Source: Eumeta japonica
Lineage: Eukaryota > Arthropoda > Insecta > Lepidoptera > Psychidae
Length of the DNA: 64,000 nucleotides
Direction: 5' to 3'
Assembly (NCBI GenBank): GCA_005406025.1
Contig: BGZK01001348.1
Coordinates: 1-64,000, forward strand
Within the stretch, counting starts at the first letter, position 1; the number at the start of each line of letters is the position of its first letter. The notes beneath the pieces were generated by a model. That model saw nothing but the letters and a program-made list of their open reading frames with translations. It had not been told where the DNA came from and did no database searches. The position numbers and the translations under genes were made by a program. Positions 12,270 through 23,400 of this stretch are shown here, piece after piece.

Positions 12270-12995
12270 GTAAATACAAATATTTGGGTATGAGAAAGTT
12301 ATGCTCGCGGTGGACCCACACAATTTTACTGAGGCCTTAAAAAAACGGACCTCGTCAATTGGTGCAATGCCATCCGTACCAGATTCAAAGAAGGGATATA
12401 AAATTTAGTGCGAGATATAATAACAGGTGACAAAACATGGATTAAATGCTATGATCTCAAAGCAAAGCAGCAATCGACCGTATGGGTCTATTGAGATGAG
12501 CTGAAACCAACCGAAGTGACGCGTGAGCAGTGCCTCTAAGTGGATGATTGCTTCTTTTTTTAATAAAATTGGAAACATGGCTACTGTTGCTTTGATGAAT
12601 TGTCGTACGGTGAATAGTGATTGATACGCGGCCATTTGTTTGCCGGAAGTTATTGATAAACTCCGTAACAATAATCGTAAACGTCGTATCATCGTGCATC
12701 ATGGCAATGCCAGTTTTTAAACGGCCAAACAGACTAACAAATTTTTGAAGGATAAAAGCGTAGTCCTTATGAGCAATTCTGAATATAGTCCCAACCTGGC
12801 ACCTTGTGATTTTCTTTTGTTCATAAAAATTAAGAACCATAACATTTATGAACAAATGATCGCAGTCAACGATTTTCAGTATGTTTCTGAGGTCACCAGG
12901 TAGGAGTGATACAAATATTTTCAAAATTCATAAAAAAAATTGCATTTATGCTAACGAAGAATATTTTGAGGAACAATACATTCATTCTTGACTAT
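12270..12995 (+). pseudogene. mariner transposase relic
   Basis: The plus strand reads, with frame changes, WTPHNFTEALKK-like (about 12,310), ITGDKTWIKCYD (about 12,420; first catalytic Asp kept), IIVHHGNASF (about 12,690; the second Asp of the usual HDNA motif is lost) and SPNLAPCDFLLF (about 12,788; third Asp kept). It ends with NEEYFEEQ (about 12,955), the usual mariner C-terminus. The motif order and spacing fit the DD34D mariner family. Stops and the lost Asp make it inactive. The N-terminal helix-turn-helix region is not recognisable, and terminal inverted repeats were not found. Its family differs from the mariner at 15.3 kb. Confidence 0.8.
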
Positions 12996-14300
12996 TTATA
13001 ATAATTTCTTCTCATTAATTCCAGAAATTTTTAGTGCATCCTATCTCTATAGTCAGAAAAATCAGTGCTTTGTTGGAATCGCTGGCAAAGGGGCGCTCCA
13101 GGTAGAGTGAAAATACTGACTTAGGTACGAATTCCCCACTTACGAGGACGAAGTATGTGATACCTAGTTTCTAAGTTAAGGGCTCAGTAAAACAATTTAA
13201 GATTCAAAATTAGTACCAGAAAACGTAGCTGGAGCTTGGTTTCAGTTAAAAAAAAAATCTCTAAGAAGGCACATATGCAATTCACTTATAGAGAAATTAA
13301 ATACTAAATTATTACATTATTATAACGTGACATTGAAGTGTCCGGAAATTTTAGTATCTAGTTAAATTGATGTAAGATAACAATTTATATTAATTTTTTT
13401 TAATTTAATTATGGAATATCTACTAAATATCTACGTGTGTACTTAAAATGTATGCCTTTCATTTATTTTTACATACATTTAGTGTCTTGGTATTTTTCAG
13501 ATCCTCTGGTAGGCTGTTATATAGTTAAATTACTTCAAATTTTATTTTTTTTATTAGTGTCCTTGATGTAATTTTTTTGAAATATTTTTTTTACTGTTGC
13601 ATATTTATGTTCAATTATAGTGCTTGTAATTTCGGTGTGAATGTTATTTTCGAGTATTGATCTAATTAAGATGCAAGTATTGTAGATATATAGTTCTTTT
13701 AAGTGAAGTTATTTGGTTTCAATATATAATTTACGTGTTGATGTTAGATAGTCAAAGTGATGTAAAATTTTTGTCATTTTATTTTGTGATTAAAAGCGAT
13801 ATTTGACGTTGTAGCACAATTCAATTCCAACATTAAGTATTTCAAGTGTAGTTTGACTAAAGTGTTGTAGATTATATGTCTAAGAAACCATAACATCAAT
13901 AAGAATGATTTTTTACGATTTTATATCTGTTCATAAGATATAATTAAAAAATTTTGTATGCATTTTTTTTTATTAAGATGAATTTTAGCCTATTTTTTAG
14001 TTTATATATATATAATACATAAAAATAAGTGCGACACACGTAGATTTATTCAAAAATATAAGGAAAAAGTTCTTTCTAATGAGAAATGTTATAGATAAAA
14101 AGGTCCAGTAAAATCACTTTGGCTATGTTGTTTGTATCTGGCTAGTTTTGATACCATTAAATAGATGACATTTTCAAAAAAGAAAAAAGAAAAAAAGTGT
14201 CTCCCCAATTTTCTATTGTTTTTCTGTCCACCAAAATAAGTGAATCTAACTTAGAAGTTTGATAAAGTTTCAAGTTTTATCACAAAAAAGGGAAAATGAG
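12996..14300. other. unassigned very AT-rich DNA
   Basis: No gene or RNA is supported. Long T-rich runs dominate 13,380-14,000. Confidence 0.3.
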
Positions 14301-14329
14301 ACACAATCCGCAAATAAGTGGCGTTTATA

Positions 14330-15110
14330 GACATAATGCAGTATTAGTAAGAGTAGCACAAAACTGTTTCAAGCGTTTTCGGTCTGGAAATTTTGATATC
14401 AAAGATGAACTTTGCACTGATTGACCTGTTATGGATAAAGCTGATGCCATTTAGGTAAAAGTAGAGCAAGATCGGCATATAGTTCTTTTGACATAACTGA
14501 AAAGCTAGAGATTGGTCACAAAACAGATTTGACCCATTTGGGATAATCTGGATATGTAAAAAGCTCGATAATTGAGCTCCCATATGAATTCATTAAAGAA
14601 ATTAAATGAATCGTGTACTCATTTGCCATTCTCTATTAAAACATAATGAAACCGAACCGTTTTTGAAAAGATTGATCATTGGTGATGAAAAATGGATTGC
14701 CTACGATATACGTGCGAAAAAGATCATGGTCAAAAGGCAAGCAAGTTCCACAGACTATAGCGAAACCAGAATTAATTCTCAATAAGCTGTTGCTATGTGT
14801 GAGATCGGAAGGGTATTATTCATAATAAACTTTTACCGCCGGGCATAACTATCAATTCGAATCTGTACTGCTAACAGATGATGAGACACAAGCAAGAAGT
14901 AGAGAATAAGCGGTCAGAATTTATCAATAGAAAAGGTATGGTTTTTCACTATAATAATACCAGACCACACATATCTTTAGCCACACACCAAATAATGAAT
15001 TTGGTTGGGAAGTATTATTGCATCCACTATATAGCCTTGACCTTGCATCTTCAAATTTTCACCTTTTCCGGTCTCTTTAGAATTCTTTTCGTAGTGTTAT
15101 GTTAATATCA
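14330..15110 (+). pseudogene. mariner transposase relic, second subfamily
   Basis: The plus strand reads through several frames: AVLVRVAQNCFKRF then FRSGNFDIKDEL (about 14,340-14,410, the linker with the usual DEP-R-GRP motif decayed), SLLKHNETEPFLKRLIIG (about 14,627), GDEKWIAYD (about 14,682; first Asp kept), KQEVENKRSEFINRKG then FHYNNTRPHISLAT (about 14,886-14,978; second Asp replaced by Tyr) and LFRILF (about 15,070). It is close to the minus-strand relic at 57,640-58,180, which shares the SLLKRNETEPFLKRLITGD block. It is inactive through stops and the lost catalytic residue. Confidence 0.8.
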
Positions 15111-15329
15111 AGAGAGGACTGTTAAAACTATGGTATATACCATGTGGAATCGATCATGCGTCTCTTTGCAAATATTCATAATTTCCTCCTTTTTTAAAAC
15201 AACTTTTCCAAAGAAACCATAGTCATTGAAGTAGCTGCTTCATTATTTTTTTTTAAACATAGCCATAATTATATTTTAGGCCAGGTATTAATTTACTCAA
15301 TGTAATGATGCGGAAAAAATATTATTATA

Positions 15330-16575
15330 CGAGGCCTCCTATTTATGTTTCCGGAATATCAAAACGAAACAAACATTTGTCATTCGGTATGGTTTTATTG
15401 CTTTTCTTAATATCCGCCATGATGGTCGATACACTTTTCGAGGCAGTGAAATCAATTCTTATAGCGCTTTATCCATTCTGATTGCGGTATCACCAAAACA
15501 TGGATTTTAAATGTATAAACGTCCTTTTCGTGGCTCGAAAAACGTTGACCACGTAAGTTATTCTTCACGCTTGGGAATAAATAAAAATCATTAGTTTAAG
15601 TCGGGGCTGTACGGCGGATGACCCGTCAATTCAATTGTTTGATCTTCAAAAATTAAGTTGTTTTAGCTGACGTTTGACGGCTAGCATTGTCATGATGATA
15701 AATGATTCTGCATTATCAGTTGTTTTTTCTTATTTCTTCAAAGAAATAAGAAAAAACAACACTCCTCTAGTGGCACTGTAAGTACATACATATGTATATC
15801 AAAAAAACAGGCCACCATTTTCTTTAAAGTGCTATTGGCTCGAATCACTTTTGTTGGGTTCGGCTTATCTTAGAACACCCACACCATTTACTATTATTTA
15901 CTTTCGGAGTCCTATGCATAGATCCAAGATTCATCACCTGTGTATATACCATATACAGCTTTTGACGCATTATGAGTGTATTTACTTATTATTTTTTTGT
16001 ATCAGCGAACAGGAGCGTGTTTTTAATCAATGCTTAAGTTGTGCGGAATCCAACGCCGACAATTTTTTTACAGCCAAATTTTAGTGTAATATCTTATGTA
16101 TGTTCGTCATACTTATACCGAGGGATATCCTCTCGCCATATATAATATGGCCATCTTGCATTATTCATTCCCGCACAGCATCGATATTTTGTGGTATAAC
16201 AACCGATTTAGGGCGACCTCTCTTAAATTTGTCTGTGAGCATAGACCGTCCACGATAAAATTCACTAAATCAGTAACACAGTGGTTTTAGATGGTTCCTC
16301 ATCCTCAAAAATCGAAGTTAATTGATTGGTGTACTGTTTTTGAGTTAGCCAGTGCCGAAAATCGTAATAAATCATGACATGAAAATTCTCACAATCTAAA
16401 TCTATGGTGATAAAGACACGTAATTTTAAAAATGGCACCACAATGGTAAACCAATTGACAGTTATATAAAAAACTGTATTCTACTGTCAAGAAATTTTAT
16501 TTTTAAATGTTGTAATTACTTTTTAAATATTGTTCCGTATGTTGTTCGTTCCGGATATATAAACAGCAGCCCTGG
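15330..16575 (-). mobile_element. full-length decayed mariner with both terminal inverted repeats
   Basis: The left end CGAGGCCTCCTATTTATG (15,330 on) and the complement of 16,549-16,575 agree at about 21 of 27 positions, both ending in TTCCGGAA inward. TA dinucleotides flank at 15,328-15,329 and 16,576-16,577, matching the mariner target site. The length, about 1.25 kb, is normal for mariner. The transposase reads on the minus strand: a GRPKSVVI-like linker near 16,200, a degraded catalytic core, and the tail region near 15,420-15,560. A 20-bp perfect hairpin at 15,719-15,760 replaces coding sequence that is present in the related copy at 50.3 kb. Frames are broken throughout. Confidence 0.8.
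15719..15760. repeat. perfect 20-bp inverted repeat, 2-base loop
   Basis: gttgttttttcttatttctt is followed by 'ca' and then by its exact complement. The related mariner at about 50,369-50,450 has the left half only and then a different sequence of roughly 65 bases before both copies rejoin at 'ctagtggcactgta'. The hairpin therefore arose in this copy. Confidence 0.9.
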
Positions 16576-16789
16576 TATCAAATAAGTGTAAGCCAAATAC
16601 AAAATGCTAGCTAACTATTACTGTAATAATCAACATTACGTATGGATATATAGCAGAATTTGAAGCAAGTGGAGTCTCTATTACTAATTTTACAAGTTAA
16701 AATGATTTTTTCACTGTGAACTCACTCTGAATCAATTGCTCTATCACTTAAATCAGTATCGGATTTGTATTGACTTTTATTGGGCTGCT

Positions 16790-17640
16790 CCGGTCTACAT
16801 AACCTGTTAATCACTCCTTTGGGGACCATTTACATCATTTCATATGATAGTTTGCGTAAGCTAATTATGAGAGGTGAAATAAGCAGACGGTTCATTATAT
16901 CTTCGTTCGTTTTATAAAGCTAGATACTTTTTTTGAGAAATCTTCTCGGTATTTCTAAAAAAGTTCTTATTGTAGGCTTCCTATGCTTCTTTTCTTTGAA
17001 ATAAAGCTCTATCAATTATAATTCGACCACGAATAAGAATTTTGTGAACTGTAGAAAGCATTGGATACCATTCTTACAGTTTGACATACTTGCGTGCTGT
17101 CTTAAAGCAGTAAGCTTAAAATTTCGTGGTGCCTGTTTCGTATTCACATGAAATAGTTTGAGGAATTCTGTAGAAACGTTTTATTAAGTTTTGATCGAAT
17201 ACGGTGACTTGTGTTGAAATTTCTTAGTTTTACAAGAATTTCCTTGCCGTGTTTTCACTATTTCCAAAACCCAGTTTTGGTTGATCGATAATTTGTTCTA
17301 ATCGTTCCTTAAATTTGTCTTGAACTTACTGTTTCTGTACTTCTTTTAATTTTTTTTTCGCTTTAGGAATTTTCCTTTTTTTTCATAGGTAGATTGTAAG
17401 CTATGTGTAAACACATTTTCATAAACCTTATCCAAACATGTAACGTGGGAAGGCCAAAATGCAAAGCTTTTTCTTTGAATGAAGTAAAAACACATTTATC
17501 CATATTATTAAAAACTTTACAACTTAAATTACATATGAAACAACGTAAGGTATACTTAGTTTCCGTTAAAACATCGCACATCTTTCCGTCGATTATTGTA
17601 AAGTGTAACTTATGTTTAACTTAGTACTTATGATAAAACT
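16790..17640 (-). pseudogene. Transib/RAG1-like transposase relic
   Basis: Read downward from 17,640, the minus strand gives FTIIDGKMCDVLTETKYT (about 17,605), then a CFIC zinc-ligand-like pair and a LHFGLPTLHVWIRFM block (about 17,530-17,415). These are followed by VTVFDQNLIKRFYRI (about 17,200), YCFKTARKYVKL (about 17,115), WYPMLSTVHKILIRG (about 17,070) and a degraded EAYNKNFFRNTEKI block near 16,960. In Transib transposases a CxxC pair precedes a conserved Leu-His block. A 'TLHKVLAHG'-type motif and a Glu-containing 'SEEA-E--NK' block close the catalytic core; Transib is related to the RAG1 core. The match is from motif order recalled from the family and not from a search. Stops and frameshifts make it inactive. 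Confidence 0.55.
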
Positions 17641-19869
17641 CTGGCTTGTTCTTAATGTTATAATATTAGTTTTCCTTCAAGTTAATTTTTAATTCGTCTA
17701 TATTTTAGTGCTTATGTGGAAATTATTACTTAGATGCACTACAACAATTTTTAATAATAGATATATCTTTAATAACCTATAAATGCCTCTAAAATTTAGC
17801 TGTGTTAATAGTTCATTGCAAATTTTTGTTACAAAATTCTGGCAAATATACAGCTACACGAAAAGTATCACTTAATTTATAATTGTAATTAATGATTATC
17901 CAAACAAACTTACATTACTGTGTTGATTACTCTTAGATATAATTTATATGCGATAAAGGAAATTAAATAAAGTCCATTCATTTCCGTTTCAAGCTGGAAT
18001 CCATTTAAATGTCAATACACTTCTGTTTTTCTTGCCGACTTGGAAGCTTATAGCGAAGAATTCCAAGAGTAAACAGTTTAAAAGTTTCACGATTCGCTCC
18101 GAAAAAGCTTTTGCGAACGTTTACCGGTAACTTAGGGGGCCTTCTGGAACTAACTTATTTGCGTATATTTTGCGGAAGTTACTCAATGTACGGTTGTTTC
18201 GGCGTATTCCCTTTGCGGTTTGTGCTTAAAAAACCTCGTATGTGAAATTAAGTTATATTATTTCGTTATGTATGCATCTCTCAGCGTTTAATCACACATA
18301 TTAAGATCCACCTAAACCTGCTAGGCAACTTAATACAGTCTTTAGATTTCACAAAAGTGATACAGCATCGACGTTTCGATTATAATATTTTTCATTGCTG
18401 GACCCGTTAGTTAAGAAACAATGTATTGATTTCGTTGGGTATGAAGCCGAGACTTTCCATCGTATCTGTCAATATGACACCATTTCAAAATTGTTTTGGA
18501 GTTCTTTAAACTTGAAATCATAACTCTTCCGAAGTTGTAGTGAATAATTTCAACGATGTAATAATATAAGACGTCAATATTTATTTATGTCACATAGCTC
18601 CCTACTTTGAATGAGTTCAAGTGCGTTTGTTCTATTGATAATTCTACAAAGAACTGAGCATTAGGTATAGCGAAAATCATAGAAGCACCAGCCAGTGGGT
18701 ATTGTAATATAGGTTTTACTGGATATACGTAACTTTTTTGGTTCTTATTATTAGATACGCTTTTATCATTTGAAATAAAAGGCGTAAAAAGGAGTTGAAT
18801 AAAAGAAGTAAAATAAGAGAGAGATATAAGTACGGATCCCGTTAGTTGAAATATAAAATGTAATGCTTTACGCAGAAAATAAATAAAAGCGGGCAGCAAA
18901 CAGTTACGTACTATTACTTTACATTATTACAAGCTAACAGATTTTGTGAGCTTAGAGGCTGTATAGCATTCTACGAATATTCGGCACAGATTGGCCAATT
19001 GGGTAAGTTCACATTCATCGGAGAGATCAAACGAAGTTGTATAGCGTTCAGGGAAGATTTTTGGCTCTATGATTTCAGTGCCTTACGACGTAGCTTGGAG
19101 AGTTTCCAATGGATTCTTAACTTTTAAGATCGCTCAATGTGTTGTGTAAAAGACCGAAATATGGACGGACTTTCTCTATAAGATAAGCTCAGCCACAGCA
19201 ATATATGTACAAAGACTGAATAAAGTAACATATCTCACAGAAACAAGTAACAATAGGAATGAGCAATAAACTTGGTTCGCAGAACTGACATCACCTGCCA
19301 GATATGGTTGTCGTGTGGCCACCTTAAACTGATGAATTGGTAAAGGTCTGGCAGTGGAAGTGAAAATAAGACGGAATGGAAATGAAATAACAAGTGGAGA
19401 AGTACAAATGAGATCGATTATTACACAATGACTTATTGCAATGTGTGTAATAAATGTCTATGTACAATAACTATAAATTTAGTTTATGGCCTGAAATCTA
19501 TTTCTTTAATAAAACGACAAGTCATTTTAGAAAGAAAGTGTAGTGAAGATTTTTATTTTACTAGTTCAAATAAAACTTAAACAATTACTATATTCTAGAA
19601 TAAATGCTTACATTAAGTTAGGTACCTAACAAAATAATTGATCCATTTAGCAATAGAATTTGACGTTTACTGAAAGGGACATGACAGTTTTAGGTTAAAA
19701 GGTGTCCATCAATTTCGTTTTATTAATAATTTGGTAATTATCAATTTTTGGTTATGTTCATTATTGAATACAAGATGGGAACATTTGAACATAATTTAAA
19801 GCACTGAAACTATTATATTGTGTTACGAAGCCGATAATTGGAATGTGTAAATAATTGTTACTTTTTATA
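17641..19869. other. unassigned AT-rich DNA
   Basis: No gene is supported. A 104-residue minus-strand open frame at 18,585-18,899 is hydrophobic with no recognisable domain and sits in low-complexity DNA; it is probably chance. Confidence 0.25.
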
Positions 19870-20030
19870 TAGCATCTCACACGGCAAACGTACGCGCGGT
19901 CGACCGGAGAGGAGGTGATCATCGCCGCCCATGGGCACACGTAACCTCAGAGAAGTCTATGTTGCCAGCCTTTAAACGGAAATATGATATGTAATGGAGA
20001 TGAGAGTGGGCTAGCGGAATTTCAAGAAGA
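19870..20030 (+). repeat. moth-type CCCATGGGCACA short repeat, copy 1
   Basis: The words 'gatcatcgccgcccatggg', 'cacacgtaacctcagagaag' and 'ttgccagccttta' follow the same order as 'gctcaccgcagcccatgga', 'cattgacacctccagaggag' and 'gtcggcctct' at 37,450-37,620. This pattern is a very common dispersed repeat in moth and butterfly genomes (from memory). It is the strongest single hint at the host order. Confidence 0.65.
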
Positions 20031-20291
20031 AATAAGACATTTCTAATATTATATAGGGGCGAACTGGGCCACCGTAACTCTCAATCACAAGACGAAATAT
20101 GATAGCGCTATCTACTACTTCACGTCTGCATTTTGCGAGACTGTGGTAACTCTTCGGTCGAGTCATTAGATTCTTATAGTCATCCATCAATTTGCGCGTA
20201 TACCTTGTTGGTAGTAAAGTGCCCCATGTGATAATGAAATACTAATATTTACAAAAAAATTGTCAAGAGCATGTCGGTTCATGCTCACTGT

Positions 20292-20783
20292 AGGGTTCCG
20301 AAGCCGTTACTACAAATAAATGCACTATAAAGCAAAAAAATACGTCGTTAGACTTTTTTCCATGTTTCCCGCACACAATAGGCATAAGCATTTTAGTCAC
20401 GTATAACTAGGGCGCAATTTATGCTACTTTCGGAGCGATTATTTCCGAAAGTATTCAACTAACCAAAAAAAATGGCTTAGAAACCTTAAAATATTTTTAA
20501 AAATATGACGGAATATGTGCCACACATTGATGTTTGCTGAAAAAATTTTTTCTCCTTTTGTTACATGTACGAAGTGCGTCTCTAGAAATATTTTTAGTTT
20601 TATTATTTAATTATCAAACTAAATGGAGGCTTATACAAGACACAAACTTATACACCGAATTTCATCAACATACATCTTGTAGTTTTTGAGTAAAATTCCT
20701 GTGACATACAGATGGATGAACAGACGGGCGGACATGACGACACTATAAGGGTTTCGTTTTTACCATTTTGGCTCGGAACCCTA
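20292..20783. mobile_element. short inverted-repeat element with AGGGTTCCG ends
   Basis: AGGGTTCCGAAGCC at 20,292-20,305 and GGCTCGGAACCCT at 20,770-20,782 are complementary except for one gap. The roughly 490 bases between them hold no open frame but include a 'gacatacagatggatgaaca' tract near the right end. The structure fits a non-autonomous DNA transposon. I have seen this layout repeatedly in moth sequence, but I cannot assign a superfamily. Confidence 0.6.
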
Positions 20784-21689
20784 AAAATGTTGCAACCACA
20801 TTAGTTCTATTTCAGCTCATTTGTGTTGAATAATACACATGCGATTAGATCATTTGTGTGTTAGCTTCGTGTAAATGCATTCAATTGAACGGGTACTTCG
20901 AGTTAGAATTAGAATTTACAATAAAATTGAAATTCGTTGGCATAATTGATAAGTTTTATTTAGATTGCGTGTAAAATAATAGCATTTTAAAATGAACTAT
21001 TGCGGCTTTCACAATATCGTCCATCAGTCGAGTTAAAAGTATTCGGCTACAATAAGTAGTGTATCTCTACACATTCTATATGCTTTTGAAAACTATAGGT
21101 TTCTACTTTGGGTTCTGAAGATCATGTGTGCTTTGCTAAAAATATATTATTTGAAAAGTGACGTCAGCTTCACTTATAACATTACACACGTAAAAAAGAT
21201 GATAGATAACTCTTGAATAAAACATTTTTGATTTTGATGCGGTTTGGGTCGTTTGACTTAATTAATAAAGAGGTTATGAAATTCGTAAGTAGTGCTATTT
21301 AAAAATTAGTCCAAATTAACATTTTTTGAAAATTTCTGTAACTGAGTGTTCAAAAAATATTCTTCTATTTTTATCCGAAAATTGCTTATACTAGATAGAT
21401 TATGCAGAGGATGAGGAACATCATTTTCAATTTTTATAGCATTGTATTTGAAACTTTTCCTAAATGCAGAGGTTTTATGTAGAGGGATGATAAATTGGGC
21501 GAGACGGATCAGAAAAAAAAAAAAAAACCTAAGTTTCCTGTATCGGTAGAGACGATTACAAATTTTAATAATGCTAAATACAAGAGTGACAAAATGGACA
21601 GATCTTCTAGCAGATATACCTAAAAAACGGGACCGATTAACAAAAGATGATACGTGAGATCTGGGTAGGATTTTAAAGCAAAATCGAGC
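20784..21689. other. unassigned DNA with a long A run
   Basis: No gene is supported. A run of about 14 A at 21,514-21,527 is the longest homopolymer noticed and shows that long runs are not fully collapsed in this assembly. Confidence 0.3.
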
Positions 21690-22260
21690 ACATGAGTTTT
21701 GTACGTGCTGTATTTAGTTTTATTTTTTAGTTAACAGTCTAGGTGCACATACAGTATCTGCATGAATAAATCTCGATCGAATAAGAGCTTCAACGAGTTT
21801 ATTCGAAGATTGAGATGTAAAAACTTTTGAATTCTCTACATCACCTATACGCTACAGAAGCAGTTTCGCAACGATTCATAAATATATTTCTCGAAACATA
21901 AATCAGAATCTATGACCAACCCCAAATTATGTGACTCCGGCATGTAACAAAATTGGTTCACTGCTTAATGTGGTCCTTAGTGATCGGGATTTTATCCTGT
22001 TAATTTGTTGTTTCGAATCTAGAATTATGAACTTGAATTTACTAAGGTTTAACACCACGCAATCAGCGCTAGACCAGGCTGAAATTCTATCTAAATCATT
22101 ATTTATTCTTTGTACTGCCGATCTTACACTATCAGGACGAAAGGAAAGATGAAGTTACAAGTCATCAGCATATAGACGAGAGGCACAATTGTTTACGATG
22201 TCCGTACAATAAAGAATAAATAACAAGGGCCGAAAAGATGAAGGAATTGATTGTATGTCC
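21690..22260 (-). pseudogene. CR1-like non-LTR reverse-transcriptase fragment
   Basis: The minus strand from about 22,240 reads FGPCY/RPLLFILY, then DIVNNCASRLYADDL with an intact YADD site (22,161-22,175). SVRSAVQRINNDLD then follows (about 22,120), then LNLSKFKFIILDSKQQINRI (about 22,040), and a C-terminal NLGLVIDSDLCFEKY block near 21,900 that degrades into LRINSLKLL near 21,790. This order (LLFILY, YADD, SK-KFIILGSK, NLG-VMD) is typical of CR1/Jockey-type enzymes. Few stops occur between 22,200 and 21,930, so this is younger than the other reverse-transcriptase fragments here. Confidence 0.75.
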
Positions 22261-23237
22261 ACGCGGACTCAGTCACGGGCGAAAGCTAGTTAGGTATACA
22301 TATAAATATAAGATTGAGAATTGTTTTCTTATAGATTAATACAGAAGACGACCCTTCGTCGCCAGCACTGCGGAACGGCCTGAACGTATTGCCGTGGACG
22401 TTTTCATCCGAGACGCAATACCGATACCGGTGGCGATGAATAAATCTGTCTTTAGTGCATTAACACATCCGAATAACAGATGGCGTTATTTAACATATTG
22501 TAGAGCACATTTAACATATGTCTTTGATTTATTAGAAGGTATGATGAGGATTGGATATAATTCTTCATGTGTCGTGTCTGATAATCTGTCGGCGGCGATA
22601 GACCGGTATCGTATTGATCGGTGAAAAGAACGCACTAAAACGTTCGAAGGTTTATAATTTTTTAAATACATTATTTTTTACTATTGGGGGTATAACTGAT
22701 TAGAATGTAATGTGGTTTTTTTTACATTTTTAATATATCTAATATTAATTTGCAAAACCTACAAAAATAAATGCTTTGACAACAATATTTGCAACAAATA
22801 TTAAATAGTATTTTCTTTAGTTTTCTACCGAGTTCGCTCTACAAACTTATTAGTACAATGTATAATTAATTATACCTCTGAATGCCCATTAATTTCTCAT
22901 CCTTGGCAAAGTGGCGGATCAGAAATTAAATTCTGTTCAAGAAATAGCACTTCCTGACGCGTGTAACACGTAACGTTTAAGCCCTAATCTTTTCGCAGGG
23001 CGAACACAGTGGTAAGGTTAATGAGGTTAAAATTTGATCGGGGTAACAATTAAGATTGAAATACGTGTAACATTTCCATCAGACAATATCTTTATTCCAA
23101 AAATTTCGTCGTAATAGAATATGTAAATGCTATAGTATGAATACAGAACCAATCCAAGACATGCATAAAATCTTTGGTTTAATTTAATTAAATCCAATCT
23201 CATTTACAAGTTGACACATTATGTTCATATCAATAAT
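22261..23237. other. unassigned DNA
   Basis: A 76-residue plus-strand frame at 22,394-22,624 is overlapped by an opposite frame over the same bases and has no recognised domain. No gene is called. Confidence 0.25.
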
Positions 23238-23400
23238 AGAGCGGCGGTGGCTCAGAGGTTACTTGTGTTGATTTAGAACGCGGAGATACGGGATTCCATT
23301 CTAAACCAAGTGCGAATTGACCAATGAATTTTTAATATATGTCAAATTATTCCACACACTTCGTATCTTGGAGAGCAAAGTAATCCGTTGGTTAATGATT
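23238..23400 (+). repeat. tRNA-derived SINE-like fragment
   Basis: 'ggtggctcagaggtta' at about 23,246 resembles a polymerase III A box, and 'acgggattccattcta' at about 23,288 resembles a decayed B box at a plausible distance of about 40 bases. No cloverleaf could be drawn, so this is not a functional tRNA. Moth SINEs begin in a similar way. Confidence 0.4.

Noticed and set aside
12457..12924. 155-codon minus-strand open frame, the longest in its region
   Set aside because: It is antisense to the plus-strand mariner relic, whose catalytic motifs are recognisable; the frame has no motif of its own.
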